From Zanthoxylum bungeanum (lineage: Eukaryota > Streptophyta > Magnoliopsida > Sapindales > Rutaceae): a DNA stretch of 64,000 bases. The position numbers and the translations under genes are program-made. The notes beneath the pieces are model-generated. The model did no database searches, was not told where the DNA came from, and was given only the letters and a program-made list of their open reading frames with translations. The stretch lies in NCBI GenBank assembly GCA_019454045.1, contig SKCR01015051.1:62001-126000 (forward strand), in the 5' to 3' direction. Shown piece after piece: positions 20,270-32,132 of the stretch (within the stretch, counting starts at the first letter, position 1; each line of letters opens with the position of its first letter).

Positions 20270-21926
20270 TTAGGAATTTACGGATCAAACTTCCTCTTTT
20301 GCTACATCAGTGCAGCAATATTACTCCACTTCAGTTGTTGAATCGGCAACAGTCTCTTGCTTGGAAGATTTCCAGCTTACTGCTCGTTGTTCAAACAAAA
20401 TATGTACCCGGATTGTGACTTGAAGTCGTTTTATCGGTTTGGAAACTTGCATCGGTATACCCAATTACCTCAAGTTCTCCATCTCCATAGATAAAGAAAA
20501 CATCCTTAGTTCGTCTAAGATACTTAAGGATATTCTTAACCGCAATCCAGTGACCTTCACCTGGATCGGCCTGATAGCGACTACACATGCTCAAAGCATA
20601 TGAGACATCAGGTCTTGTACATATCATGGCATACATGATCGATCCGACTGCCGAGGCGAACGGTATCCGACTCATGTTGTCTCTCTCATCTTGAGTTTTA
20701 GGACACATGTCCTTAGATAGAGTGACGCCATGTGACACTGGCAACAGTCCCCTATTGGACTGGTCCATGTTGAATCTCTTCAATACTTTGTCAATGTACT
20801 TGCTATGGGAGAGTCCAAGCAGCTTTCTAGATCTATCCCGGTAGATCTTTATTCCAAGAATAAAGGCTGCTTCTCCTAGATCTTTCATGGAGAATTTTAA
20901 TGAAAGCCAAGCTTTCACCGATTTAATATGGGAATGTCATTTCCCATAAGCAATACATCATCAACATAAAGGACAATGAAAGTCAGTGCGGTCCCACTAA
21001 CCTTCTTGTATACAAGGATCATCTTCGTTTTGAACGATCATATTCTTTTTATGATCTCATCAAAACGTTGGTTCCAAGAACGCGACGCTTGCTTCAGTCC
21101 ATAAACGGATCGATTTAACTTGCAAACCTTGTTTGCATGGTTAGGCATGACAAAACCATCAGGCTGTTGCATATAAACATCCTCCAATAGGTTTCCGTTA
21201 AGGAAAGCGGTTTTGACGTCTATCTGCCATATCTCGAAATCGAAATATGCACCAAGCAAGCATTATCCGAATGGATTTAATCATGGCAATGGGTGAGAAA
21301 GTTTCATCATAATCGACACCATGTCGTTGATGATACACATTCGTTACAAGCCTAGCTTTGTACGTTTGTATGTTTCCATCCATGTCGGTCTTCTTCTTGA
21401 AGACCCATTTGCATCCAATAGGCTTTACGCCTTCTGGTGCATCAACCAGTGTCCAAACTTGGTTGGTGTACATGGAATCCATTTCGGACTTCATGGCATC
21501 TTGCCATATACCAGAGTCGATACCTTGTATCGCTTCGTCATACGTAGCCGGCTCGTCTTCTTCAATGAGATTGATATCTACATGAGGTGAGATCAGAAAC
21601 CCATACCTCTCAGGTTGTTTTCTGACTCTCTCCGACCTACGTGGTTCTTGTGTATTCGAAGATTGTGGTACAGTTTCATCCCTGATGAACTGTTTATGTT
21701 CCGTTGAGGATTCTATGCCAGGAACAGTATCACTTCGATTTTCATCGAGTTCTACTTTCCTCCCACTTATCACTGCATTTAGGAATTCCTTCTCAAGGAA
21801 AACCACATGTAGAGCAACAAAAACTTTGTTCTCTCGTGGGTGATAGAAGTAATATCCTTTGGTTTCCCTAGGATATCCTACAAATAGGCATTTATCTGAT
21901 TTGGGTTCTAGTTTGGTACCTTCCAA
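20270..21926 (-). pseudogene. Copia reverse transcriptase and RNase H (frame-broken)
   Basis: Segments: 21198-21926 (integrase end and RT start, with SRWKWVFKKK-like CKWVFKKKTDMDGNIQTYKARL), 21038-21259 ([20 protein letters not shown] and [12 protein letters not shown]), a YVDD-like stretch near 20960, 20391-20918 (SKYIDKVLKRFNMD, SAVGSIMYAMICTRPDVSYA) and an RNase H piece with SWKSSKQETVADSTTE near 20330-20390. The domain order is normal for copia. Frameshifts near 21230, 20930 and 20390 and a stop at about 20310 inactivate it. Confidence 0.9.
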
Positions 21927-22227
21927 ATGTTTGACGTATACCCAGCAACCCCAAATCTTCAGGAATGAGAAACCCGATTTCTTTCATGTCCATATTTCAT
22001 ATGTAGTCTGTTGAAAAGACTTTGACGGAACTTTATTCAAAATAAGTATTGCATTGTTAATTCATATCCCAGAAGGAAATAGGTAGCTCAGTACGACTCA
22101 TCATAGACCTTACCATGTCTAACAAGGTTCGGTTCTCCGTTCAGACACATCGTTTAATTGCGGTGTTCTGGGAGGAGTCCACTGTGAAAGAATACCATAT
22201 TCTTTCAAGTAGTCAAGAAATCATTGC

Positions 22228-23415
22228 TCAAGTATTCGCCACCACGGTCCGACCGCAATGTCTTAATACTTTTACCGGTCTGTTTTCAACTTCGTGTCGA
22301 AACTCTTTGAATTTCTCAAAAGTCTCCGACTTGTGTCTCATAAGATACACATAACCATAACATGATGCATCATCCGTAAAGGTTATGAAGTATTCATATC
22401 CACCTCTAGCCTGGCTAGACATGGGCCCACATACGTCACTATGAATAAGGGCTAACAGTTCGGTGGTGCGTACATATTTACCGCTAAAAGGTGATTTAGG
22501 CATTTTGCCTAATAAGCAAGATTCGCAGACGTCATATGAATTTGGATCAAATCCGTCCAAGTACCCACTCTTCGAAAGTGTGGATATGCGAGTCTTGTTT
22601 ATGTGTCCCAGACGACAATGCCACATATAAGTTTCATCTTTATGACTTACTTTAAGCCTTTTGTTTGTTACATTTTGAGATTGATTTATATTCAAAATAT
22701 AAAGACCATTATTTGCATCAACTGTGCAAATTTCTATATCGTTTTTATACATAAAACACCCAGTGTTTCTAAATACAAAAGTGTACCCACATTGGGTTAA
22801 CATAGATACAGAGATTATATTCCTAGTCAAACTAGGTACAAAATAACAGTTTGTAAGTTCAAGTACATGCCATGAGGGCAATTCTAAAACAAAAGTTCCA
22901 ACGACCAAAACGACGACTGGAGTCCCATTTCCAACACGGAGGTCAATCTCTCCTGACGCCAGTTTCCTGCTAATCCGCAGATCCTGCACATCAGTACAAA
23001 TGTGAGTACCACAACCAGAATCAAAAATCCAATTTTTAAAACTAGAAGTAGTCATGTTTATTTCTATAACAAACATACATGAGGCCGGTGCCTTGCCCGC
23101 CTTTATCTCCTTTTGGAGCGCCTTGTACTCGCTGCAGTCACGATTCCAGTGACCCCGCTTGCCGCACTGGAGGCATGCATCCTGAGACTTGTCCTTTGGC
23201 TTCCCAGAAGCCTTTGACGCTTTGCTCTTGCCCTTCTTCTTATGCTTCTTATTTTTAACACCTCCAGTCGCCTTGGGCCCAGCCCTCGGAGTCCGAGATG
23301 TAGAAGCAAAATGCGCCTCGCTCTTCTTGCCCTTAAGAAGTTCCTTTTCTGCCTCTCGCAGCGTAGACATCAGCTCTCCAAGAGTCTGCTCTTGGTTCAT
23401 CATATTGTAGTTCAT
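22228..23415 (-). pseudogene. Copia gag C-terminus, protease, and integrase N-terminal half
   Basis: A 395-codon open frame. In order: a Lys-rich gag tail, a zinc knuckle CLQCGKRGHWNRDC (about residue 85), a protease active site WIFDSGCGTHIC (about 130), a GAG-pre-integrase domain with WHCRLGHINKTR and a C-x2-C pair CESCLLGK, and the start of the integrase core with HSDVCGPM and FTDDASCYGYVYL (the two first acidic residues). The frame leaves the integrase sequence near 22260; 21927-22227 holds the broken rest. This is the best-preserved coding stretch of the element. Confidence 0.92.
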
Positions 23416-23928
23416 GATAAACCCACTCCAAGTGTCGGGGAGAGACTACAAGATCATATCCATAGAGGTCTCTATCTCAAAGACAATCCCCATTTGTCCA
23501 AGTTGCTCGATATCGGCAATCATCTGTGTCACATGTTGTTCAACAGATGTACCCTCTGACATCCGAACGCGGAAGAGCTTCTTCTGTAACTCACATCTCT
23601 GCGATCTAAGATTAGATCAGTGTAGATCATTCAACTTCGTCAACATGTTATAGGGATCCAATCCCTTGTTCTGTCGACGGAATTACTGAGTCATAGCAGC
23701 AAGCATGATAGATTGAGCAGTTGCGTTGTCATCACTATGTGTCTTCCAAATATCTAGCTCGAGCAACCGATCAGATCTAGGCTTAGGCCCAAGAGGTCTC
23801 TCTATAGTATATAGCAGCCTTTCGGATCCAAGGATTATCCTTAGATTCATGTCCCAATCGAAAAAGTTAGTGCCGTTGAAGACATTATCGCCCATGATGA
23901 TATCCGGGACACTGTTCTTTCCAGTCAT
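23416..23928 (-). pseudogene. Copia gag N-terminal region
   Basis: Start taken at ATG 23928 (MTGKNSVPDIIMGDNVFNGT), followed by DWDMNLRIILGSERLLYTIE, characteristic of copia gag. The frame breaks at about 23683; the capsid part (23420-23680, with LRSQRCELQKKLFRVRM-like text) lies in other frames. Element E has a close homologue at 31618-32132. Confidence 0.85.
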
Positions 23929-26091
23929 TTTAACTGCGATAATCTAATTATCCAATTAACAATGTAGGGTACAATCTAACTGTTACAAGAAAAAATAATA
24001 CAATATTAGTCCAACTAATAAAATAATTTTGACGAAGATAATTTGAAAGCGCGTAAAGCTATGTATTTGAACGAAATTGAAATTCAATACTAGCCTCCCA
24101 CTATTTTTCGGCGACCCTCTAACCCTCTGTTGAGTACTCGGGAAACCTAGTTTCTAGTGGGCTAGGATCCCGTTAAATAACACATAACCTTGACTTTGGC
24201 CAACAAGCTGTATGATATTTAACTAGGTAGATCTCGAAGATCAATTGGATTTCATCCAATTCCTAGATCCGGTAGGTGGACCTCCAAGTCCAAAACATAT
24301 ATACAATATATATGCCAATATGTCAAATATATTTTCCTAACCTTTTCCTCTGAATCAACTAAGCCTTGGCTTTGGCACAACAAGCTTAATGATTCCAGTT
24401 AAGCGGGACCCATTGACGTTGGAAAGCTTCGTAATTAATGTCGATGGACAAGAAATGATCTTGACTTTGGCAAAAAAATCACTACTTGGACAAGACACCG
24501 ATATGGAACAAAGCTTTCATGATTCAAACACATCCGTAATTGACAAAGGTCTTGACTTTGGCCAACAAACCAGTGCCAATTTTGGATCTTGAGTAAGAAT
24601 CATTCAATGGAAGGAAAACGCTTAATATATTTTGAGGGTTTTTCGCGTAAATTGGCAACCAATTTATTATCTTTGTTAGGTCTCATCATACACCCTTAAG
24701 CATGCATTCTAAAAGCATAATAAGCCGCGGAAAGTAAATTAATAACGATATGCGGATGAATATTTAACAACTTGTTCCTAGAACAAATCACTCACTTTCC
24801 TCTCCCCGGCTAGCACTATTCTACTTCTACCCAATTACATAATACAATAATAGAAACCTCATTAACATTGAGGGGAATTAGGTGAGAAGAGAATACAAAG
24901 AATCAATAAAGAGAGAAGGCTGGACACGCAGGTCCAATTTATAAATTCTAATTTACAATAATTTCTAAAATTGCCCTTTCCCTTTTAATATCCATCCGAT
25001 ATACGCTATTCATTCATCACATCCATGTATTCATTCAAGCATGTTATTCAATAAATCTAATCAAATTAATTAATCTTTGAATATTAGTGATCATCCAATG
25101 TTCAAACAATGATTTGATTTGTGCGAGTCCAACTCGATTGTGAATAAGTACTCGAAGTACAAATTCTTGAATTATATCGAACTACTCTTTAAATCTAATT
25201 TAATTCGTATTCAATACTAATTCATTTATTTAATTCCAAATTAAATGTTTACACTTCTTAATGCGCTTTAACGACTTAGATTCCAAATCTAATCTTAATG
25301 GGTCTCAAAGCCCAATTAACATCCAATGTTGTTTAATTAAAATTCCAATGGGCTTTCAATTGATTTCATAAGGCACGGGCTTTGGTTAATATGGGTTAAA
25401 CCCAAATACCAAGGCCCAAGTAAGGAATCACCCTTATTTGCCAAGAAACCAATTTTGGCCCATTAGGCCCTATAAACATTTAAAGCCCATTTGTTATATT
25501 TGGACTTAATGGAATGATTTAGGCCCAATATGGATCCAATCCATTTGGCCCAAACCTACTTGGTCCAACCAAGTCCATAAGGCCCAAATACAACAATTAC
25601 AAGCCCAATTCAAAATCAAGCCTAATTAATCAAATTTTAAAATTCCAAATTTTATAATTCAATTAACCAAAGTGTAATACATCAATTAATTATCCTAATT
25701 AATATTTCCAAAATACAAATTTAATCAATTAATCATGTATTCATTTGTTCAACTTATTTCCAACATTTTTGAACCAAAAAGCATCTCATTACATGCTCAA
25801 TATGTCACGACATTTGTGGGTATTTTATGTCCGATTTCGTTTTCAATCCGATTGAATTTTAAATCAACATTACCCAATTATTTCAAGTCATCCAATGATC
25901 AAACAAACAAAAAATACCATGACATAAAAGGGTACCAAACTCTCGGCCAAGCCAAGATTAAGGGGAAAAATTGATCCAATTAAATTTTCATGAAATTGAT
26001 TATAAATAACTCCAAGTCATCCATATACAAGAATGCTCAAATAAGTAATTTAGTCAAAACATACTCAAAATCATTTTCATGCTTAAACCTT
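23929..26091 (-). other. Long untranslated leader of copia element
   Basis: No convincing gene in 2.1 kb. It holds four spaced copies of a TTGACTTTGGCCAACAA motif (about 24190, 24365, 24461, 24552) and a cluster of about ten GGCCCA/AGCCCA boxes (25300-25620). Both features recur at the matching positions of element E (32133-34307), so the leader is conserved in the family. Any control function is inferred. Confidence 0.7.
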
Positions 26092-26105
26092 GCTCCATGA
26101 TACCA
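26092..26105 (-). other. Primer binding site, tRNA-iMet type (copia)
   Basis: TGGTATCATGGAGC on the minus strand, one base inside the LTR; the first eight bases match initiator tRNA-Met exactly, then two extra bases shift the rest. Confidence 0.85.
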
Positions 26106-26106
26106 T

Positions 26107-28039
26107 TGTTGGTTTCTAGGGTGGTCCCAAGATCAATATAAGCATATAAATAGAATGAATACGCAACGAAGAGTGGCGGAAACAGACTTACATTGAACGG
26201 CTTTTAGATGTGATGATCAACAAAACTTTCTCCTTGCTTGATGTATTCGGCAAGGTAACTTTGTTGATGAAGATGACCAAGCTCCAAGCTTTAATGGATT
26301 CCAAGCTCTTAGTTCGGTTTCCCTATCACCTTGTATTGATTCTTTAATGTGCTAGCAAGATGGAAGAAAGAAATTGATTTCCTTTCCCCTTTGAGAGCTC
26401 ACGGTAATGGCAAGATTTGGGAGAGAGAGTTTCTATTTTTGTGTTTTTGTTTTCATAAAACAATAATGAAAATCTATTACCAAAAATTTGGTATTAGCCT
26501 TTCAAAAAGTCAACCAAAGTTTTGGCTCCAAATTTGCATTAAAAGCCCACACCAACTTCTATCATGAATAGTGACTGCATGTCACTCACCAAAAATGTGA
26601 CTTGACATCTATCACTAAAGTGACAAGTGATGTGACTCGCGATGTGACTTGCGGCCGCACTTGATTCAAAATCGGAGTGGCGTCGCAAACATATTCCGAG
26701 CTCGGTTTCGTTAATTCCGAATTAACGAGTTTTCCGTTGCGTCGTAATTAAATCAAATTTAATTAAATAATCATGTCTAGCAAAATTACTATTCACGTCA
26801 CTTGCGAAATAATTCTAAATCAATTCATTAGCCCGAATTAAATCCAATTTTAATTCCGTGTCAAAATCCAATTTCGTATAATATATCGAATATATTATTT
26901 TATCGATTAATTCCAAATTAATCATTCTCTCTCTTCAAATAGTACTTTATCCTAGATAAATTCTCTCCGCTATTAATCCCAGATTAATAATGTTCGAATC
27001 ATACGTCATCGGTGAATCATCGGAAAGCGACCCAAGAGATCCCTGGATATGTTGGCAGTAAATCCGGTCCTCAGACTATCCGAACACGTACGTACCTTGT
27101 ACTACGTTCTTACCGATTTACGAGACAAGGTTGGCTTCTAGCAAAGCGCCATGCCTACCCAATTCTCCAGAAATATTCTTAATGGAATATATAATCTATG
27201 TCAGACGTAGTATACGTAGTATTGCGTATCTCATGATCCAGTATCGGATGTCACATGCAAGGCCTGGGGTTGGAATAGTGTCTGCCCCGTACGAAGCATA
27301 TATCGGATCACAGGCAACTAGTCTCTTTATTATCGGATAATCATGACCTAGTAATATTATCCCGACGGTTGTAACCTTTTAGAGAACCAGTTCTGTATCC
27401 ATGCGTGACCATCATCTCCATATGACTGAAGTGATACTTTCGTCTTGACATCACACCCAATACACTACGATTCTCAATAAACCCAGAAGAGGTGTACACA
27501 GAATCTGTTAAAGTCCTGGACGACAAAAACCAAAGCGTATTGATTGTCGCAAGTACTAGCGATGCAAGTCTCAGGTTAAGACCAAATACACCTACCCTGA
27601 TACGGACTCTCATAGACACATAGTCATACTACCAACGGGATTCTGTGGGGTCTATCCAGAGCAAAGCTGTTTTCCGTACCATAGGTAAAACACAACCTCC
27701 TAACACAACTGCATAAGTATCCAATACTTAAATATATGAGAACTATGATGTTACGCTTCCATAACACGCACAAGTGCGATACCAGTCTATTCCGCATTAT
27801 TCGATGTCCAGTCTCGATAATACTACGACTAGGGATATTTAATGATTAAACCGTCGTGAATTGATACTGTCTCATATCATCTCAATCCGGAACTAATCAT
27901 AAGGACTTTCATCATTCACACATTTAATTAATCTAATTATGAAATGATAAAAGGCAATTTCCATTGCTACATAATTAATTTGTACAAAAACACAATGTCT
28001 TTTACAAATAGTGACGCTATGGGTCATAATTGTCTAACA
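26107..28039 (-). repeat. 5' LTR of copia element
   Basis: Pairs with 18029-19975. Minus-strand start TGTTAGACAATT at 28039. The short ORFs inside are shadows. Confidence 0.92.
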
Positions 28040-29424
28040 ATTCCAACATCTTTGTTGATTTCAATACCGTTTTTTAACATGATGGCATGACATTGTTCCT
28101 TTCCCATGTTCCTTAGATTTGGCTCTATGTTCCTGGGAAGATTACCTGGTGGTCTGTAACTCTGAGCATTGACCAGTTGTCCCATTTGATTTTCCAGTGC
28201 TTTAATAGAGGCTGAATGGCTTTGATTCAATGCTACTTGATTTTGAACCATAGCTGCTAAAGGATCATATTTTGCTTCTTGCTTCTTCAATTGGGCCAGC
28301 ACTTCTATTATTCCTGGTTTATTTGCCTGCTCCTGGCCTTTATTTTGCTGCTGGAATCCGGATGGTGGGTTGTTCAATTGCCCTGAATTGTTGCTCCATG
28401 AGAAATTGGGATGATTCCTCCACCCTGGGTTGTAGGTGTTGGAATATGGATTATTCCCCTATCTGTTGAAATTGTTGACGTAGTTCACCGTTTCTTTATG
28501 TTGAATTGGTTCTGGTGCTCCTCCATATGGTCAACTTGTGGTTTCAGTGGTAAGAGTCACCATGAATTTGCATATCTGATCCAGCTTGGCGTTGACTGCT
28601 GTATTGGCTCCACTTTCATAAATTCCTGCAATTCTTTGGATCATGCTCCTTTCTGTTGGCCATAAAGAATTATTGTTGGCCATTTCTTCAATTAAGTCCC
28701 AGACCTAATCTTCTCATTTTGCCATCAAAGCTCCTCCAGCAGCAGTATCAATTGTGGTTCTCATTATTCCAGAAAGTCCATTGTAGAAGGTTTAGACTTG
28801 TAGCCACTTTGTGATCTCATGATGAGGACATTTCCGGAGTAAATCTTTGAATCTTTCCCAAGCTTCGCAAAGGGATTCTGAATCTTGTTGCAAGAAGGAT
28901 GTGATGTCATTCCTCAACTTTGCAGTTCTGGCTGGTGGAAAGTACTTTGCTAGGAATTTGGTGGCTATAGTGTTCCAAGTTTTGATGGAACCTGCTGGTA
29001 ACGAATGTAGCCAAGCTTTAGCTATGTCTTTCAGGGAATATGGAAAAACCCACAGTCTCATTGTTTCTTCTGCTGCTCGGTTGTAATTGAAAGTACCGCA
29101 AACTTTCAGGAAGTTACTAATGTGGGAATTAGGATCTTCAGTTGCATTTCCCCCAAACTGTACTGAATGCTGAATCATCTGGATGCATGTTTTTATGTCA
29201 CACGCATTTACTGGTAAATGAGGAAGTACAATACAGGAAATGAAGTCGTCGACCACCGGAATGGTTCTGTCTCGAATGGGTATTGGTGGTGAAACTTCCA
29301 AAGGTTCAGGTTCCATGTTGACTAAAGCTTCTTGGCCTTCTCGCCTTTCCATTCTCAATTGTCTAATGGTTCTTTCAATTTCTGGGTCGAGCGGTCGGAG
29401 TTCAAAGCTTCTGGTTCGTCTCAT
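28040..29424 (-). pseudogene. Retrotransposon gag of element D (right part)
   Basis: Start ATG 29424 (MRRTRSFELRPLDPEIERTI). The frame 28792-29448 is open for over 200 codons and covers the capsid domain: FGGNATEDPNSHISNFLKV, AKAWLHSLPAGSIKTWNTI, FLAKYFPPARTAKLRNDI, RFKDLLRKCPHHEITKW. Broken sequence follows (28380-28790), then an Asn/Gln-rich part (28024-28377). This is the best gag of the family in the window. It is separated from its protease (17266-18023) by the copia insertion. Confidence 0.88.
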
Positions 29425-29533
29425 GAAGTATCTGAGAACCTGAAACAAGTGAAGACAAAAACAATAAGTAAAAATAAATTAGATAAAAGTAAAGGTATCT
29501 AACCTCAAAACTAATAGTGAAAGATAAATAAGT

Positions 29534-29550
29534 CCCCGGCAACGGCGCCA
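29534..29550 (-). other. Primer binding site, tRNA-Asp type (element D)
   Basis: TGGCGCCGTTGCCGGGG on the minus strand, followed by the LTR end at 29557. Confidence 0.93.
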
Positions 29551-29556
29551 AAAACT

Positions 29557-31617
29557 TGACCAGTGCTTACACACACGCGTATAACGCAAGCGCACGTATC
29601 GTTCAAGTAGTATAAAAAGTATCGATCCCACGAGGACTTAATACCTAATCTATTAATTTTATGAGGTCAAATGATTACTAGTATCTAACAGGTTGATTGA
29701 TTGATTTGAAATGGTGATGATTTTGAATTTAAAAACAAGTAAATAAAATTGCGCGAAAGTAGGTTTAAGAAAATTCAATATTAGGAAACTATCTAGGGTT
29801 GTGAATCTTCCAATATCATTTTAAAGATGAAGTGGTTATTTCATGTTTGTGTAATATATCGGTTTACTAACCTGGAACACTAAATTATGCGAAAGCCTCT
29901 GTCGATGGTCAGATGCAAATACCCAGTATAACCCAATTGAACCATATGTTTATGTCAGCCAAATTACCTGGATTCATTAAGTTTAAGTTCCAATTATGGC
30001 TACCCCCGCCCGACAGGTATATGTCTATCTTGTAAGAAAATCTATTAAAGGGTTATATATCCTCAAGGAAGATCGTGGGCTATTAAGTCTAAGGTTGAAA
30101 CCTAAAATTCCTTTGTCAAGTTTATTTTAGATTTACCATATCAATCTTATTTGTGGCCAATTAAAAAGAAGCATTAAGCTTAAGACTTAATAAGTAAACC
30201 TTTAAATTACCCAAACTATAAAATAACCCCTTATAAACCGGTGATATTTGATTTCATCACAACTCTAGATAACTGGCTTAGTTACGACACATATTTACGG
30301 GTAGTAAAAACTTAAATAAAATAAAAGACATAAAGTAAAATGATGAAAAGTAAATTGCTGAAAAGTAAATGACGAAAAGTAAATGCTGAAAGTAAATTAC
30401 TGAAAAGTAAATGCTGAAAGTAAATTGCTAAAAGTAAATTGCTGAAAAGTAAATGCTGAAAGTAAATTGCTGAAAAGTAAATGCTGAAAGTAAATTGCTG
30501 AAAGTAAATTGCTGAAAAGTAAATGCTGAAAGTAAATTGCTGAAAAGTAAATAAAGTACAATAAAAGAAAATGCTGAGGTAAAAGAAAATGCTGAGGTAA
30601 AAGGATCCACTTTTATTACTTCTATTTTAGATATCTCCCTTAATATAATATATTAACTTTGCATGATAATTACCAACCGGCCATATAGGCGGTATCCAGA
30701 TTAAGTCAAATTAATAATTAATTACCAACCAACCAATCAGGCGGTATCCAGTTTAGTCAGGTTAAAACCTACCTTTTACCCCAGCAAAGGGGAGTTACCT
30801 CCTGATTACTGAAAAGTAAAAACTGAAAATTAAAGAAAGAAAAGTACTGTGCGTAAAAGTAAATTGCGGAAAGTAAAAACTGAAAAGTAAAGAAAATAAA
30901 GTGCGAAAGCGGAAATTAATTACTGAAAGCTGTAAATAAACAAACAAGATACAATCTTCTTAGTATTATTAAGGAATTCCTTAGAAGAAAGTATGAATTT
31001 ACAAATGAAATGGCTTGGTATTTATAGGCAAAATTTTGCCTCCATCAAATCATCCACCAAATCCATTACTAATTGCTCCACCAAATCCATTATTAATTGC
31101 TCCACTAATTGTTTATCGTGTTTGGTGGTGATTTGATAATTTTTATTATTTATTTATTAATTTATTTTTTGCTTTGAAAATGACTTTAATAATTACACAC
31201 AACACACTTCTAGATAGTTCATCAATTTCGGGTATGAAATCTTCAGAATTAGAAATTATTTTGTCTTTAAAAGTTTTAGATCATTGGGTCTTCTTTAATC
31301 AGGAACTTGAATCAGCTCAATCCGATATTGGAGTAAAATGTTATGCCCAAAATACGACAGATGCGCAAAATTGGAATTTCCAAAACTGCACTTTATTAAA
31401 ACGCCCTTTCAAGTTTCCAATCTCCAAAATTAATATGTCAAGTCCAATTTTTGCCCTTATTTGACCCATATTTCGTCCTAAATGATTTCATTGTGTCCCA
31501 ATATTATTTTAACTGCAAAATAAACTAAAACACATGAAAACGTTCATCAAACCCGAGAAACTAAACAAAATATTAAGTAAAAGGGGCGGTAAATATTGAT
31601 ATATTTTCCGCTCATCA
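29557..31617 (-). repeat. 5' LTR of element D
   Basis: TGATGAGCGG at the minus start (31617) and TGGTCA at the end (29557). It shares the CTGTCGATGGTCAG block and the GGCGGTATCC repeats with the other LTRs and matches the A part of the hybrid LTR, but contains an extra section with an AT-rich minisatellite (30343-30600). It lacks CACGTG boxes. Confidence 0.88.
30343..30600. repeat. Minisatellite of TAAATTGCTGAAAAG units in D LTR
   Basis: About 17 imperfect head-to-tail copies of a 12-15 base unit alternating AAAGTAAATTGCTG and AAAAGTAAATGCTG. Only single traces are visible in the A/B LTR (near 4995-5110), so it expanded in this copy. Frames across it encode only a Phe/Ser-rich artefact. Confidence 0.85.
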
Positions 31618-32132
31618 ATGATGAACCCGCTCCAGCTGTCAGGAATAGACTGTAAGATCAAATCTATAGAAGTCTCAGCCTCAAAGGTTATGCCTAGCTG
31701 ACCCAGCTGTTCGATGTTAGCAATCATCTGCGACACATGGTGCTCGACAGATGTACCCTTTGACATTCGAGAGCGAAAGAGCTTCTTTTGCAATTCATAC
31801 CTTTGCGATCTAAGGTTAGATCGGTGAAGGTCCTTCAATTTTTCCATCATAGTATAGGGATCCAATCCCTTGTTCTGGCGATGAAATTGAGGGGTCATTG
31901 CAGCGAGCATGACAGATTAAGCAGTTGAGTTGTCATCGCTGTGAGTCTTCCAAAGCTCAAGCTCAAGCAGCTGGTTTGTTCCCCACTTAGGGCCTAGAGG
32001 TCTCTCTATAGTATAGAGCATCTTCTTGGCCCCCAGGACAATCCTGAGGTTCATATCCCAATCAGGAAAGTTCACACCATTAAAGACATTTTCACCCATG
32101 ATAATGTCCTTAACGTTGATCTTTCCCGCCAT
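31618..32132 (-). pseudogene. Copia gag N-terminal half (element E)
   Basis: Start ATG 32132 (MAGKINVKDIIMGENVFNGV), then DWDMNLRIVLGAKKMLYTIE and, after a TAA at about 31920, the capsid part SNLRSQRYELQKKLFRSRM and VSQMIANIEQLGQLGITFEA. The last residues of the 31509-31910 frame come from the D LTR and are not gag. Confidence 0.85.

Larger units (their letters stand above)
18029..28039 (-). mobile_element. Complete Ty1/copia retrotransposon inserted in gag of element D
   Basis: 10,011 bp with LTRs 18029-19975 and 26107-28039, a PPT, a PBS and ATTCC target duplications at 18024-18028 and 28040-28044. The minus-strand order gag, protease, integrase, RT, RNase H defines Ty1/copia. It is structurally complete but the polyprotein is broken by several frameshifts. 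It has an unusually long (about 2.2 kb) leader between primer site and gag. The two LTRs differ by many small indels and substitutions, so the insertion is not recent. Confidence 0.93.

Noticed and set aside
30428..30610. Phe/Ser-rich 60-codon frame
   Set aside because: Antisense reading of the D LTR minisatellite.
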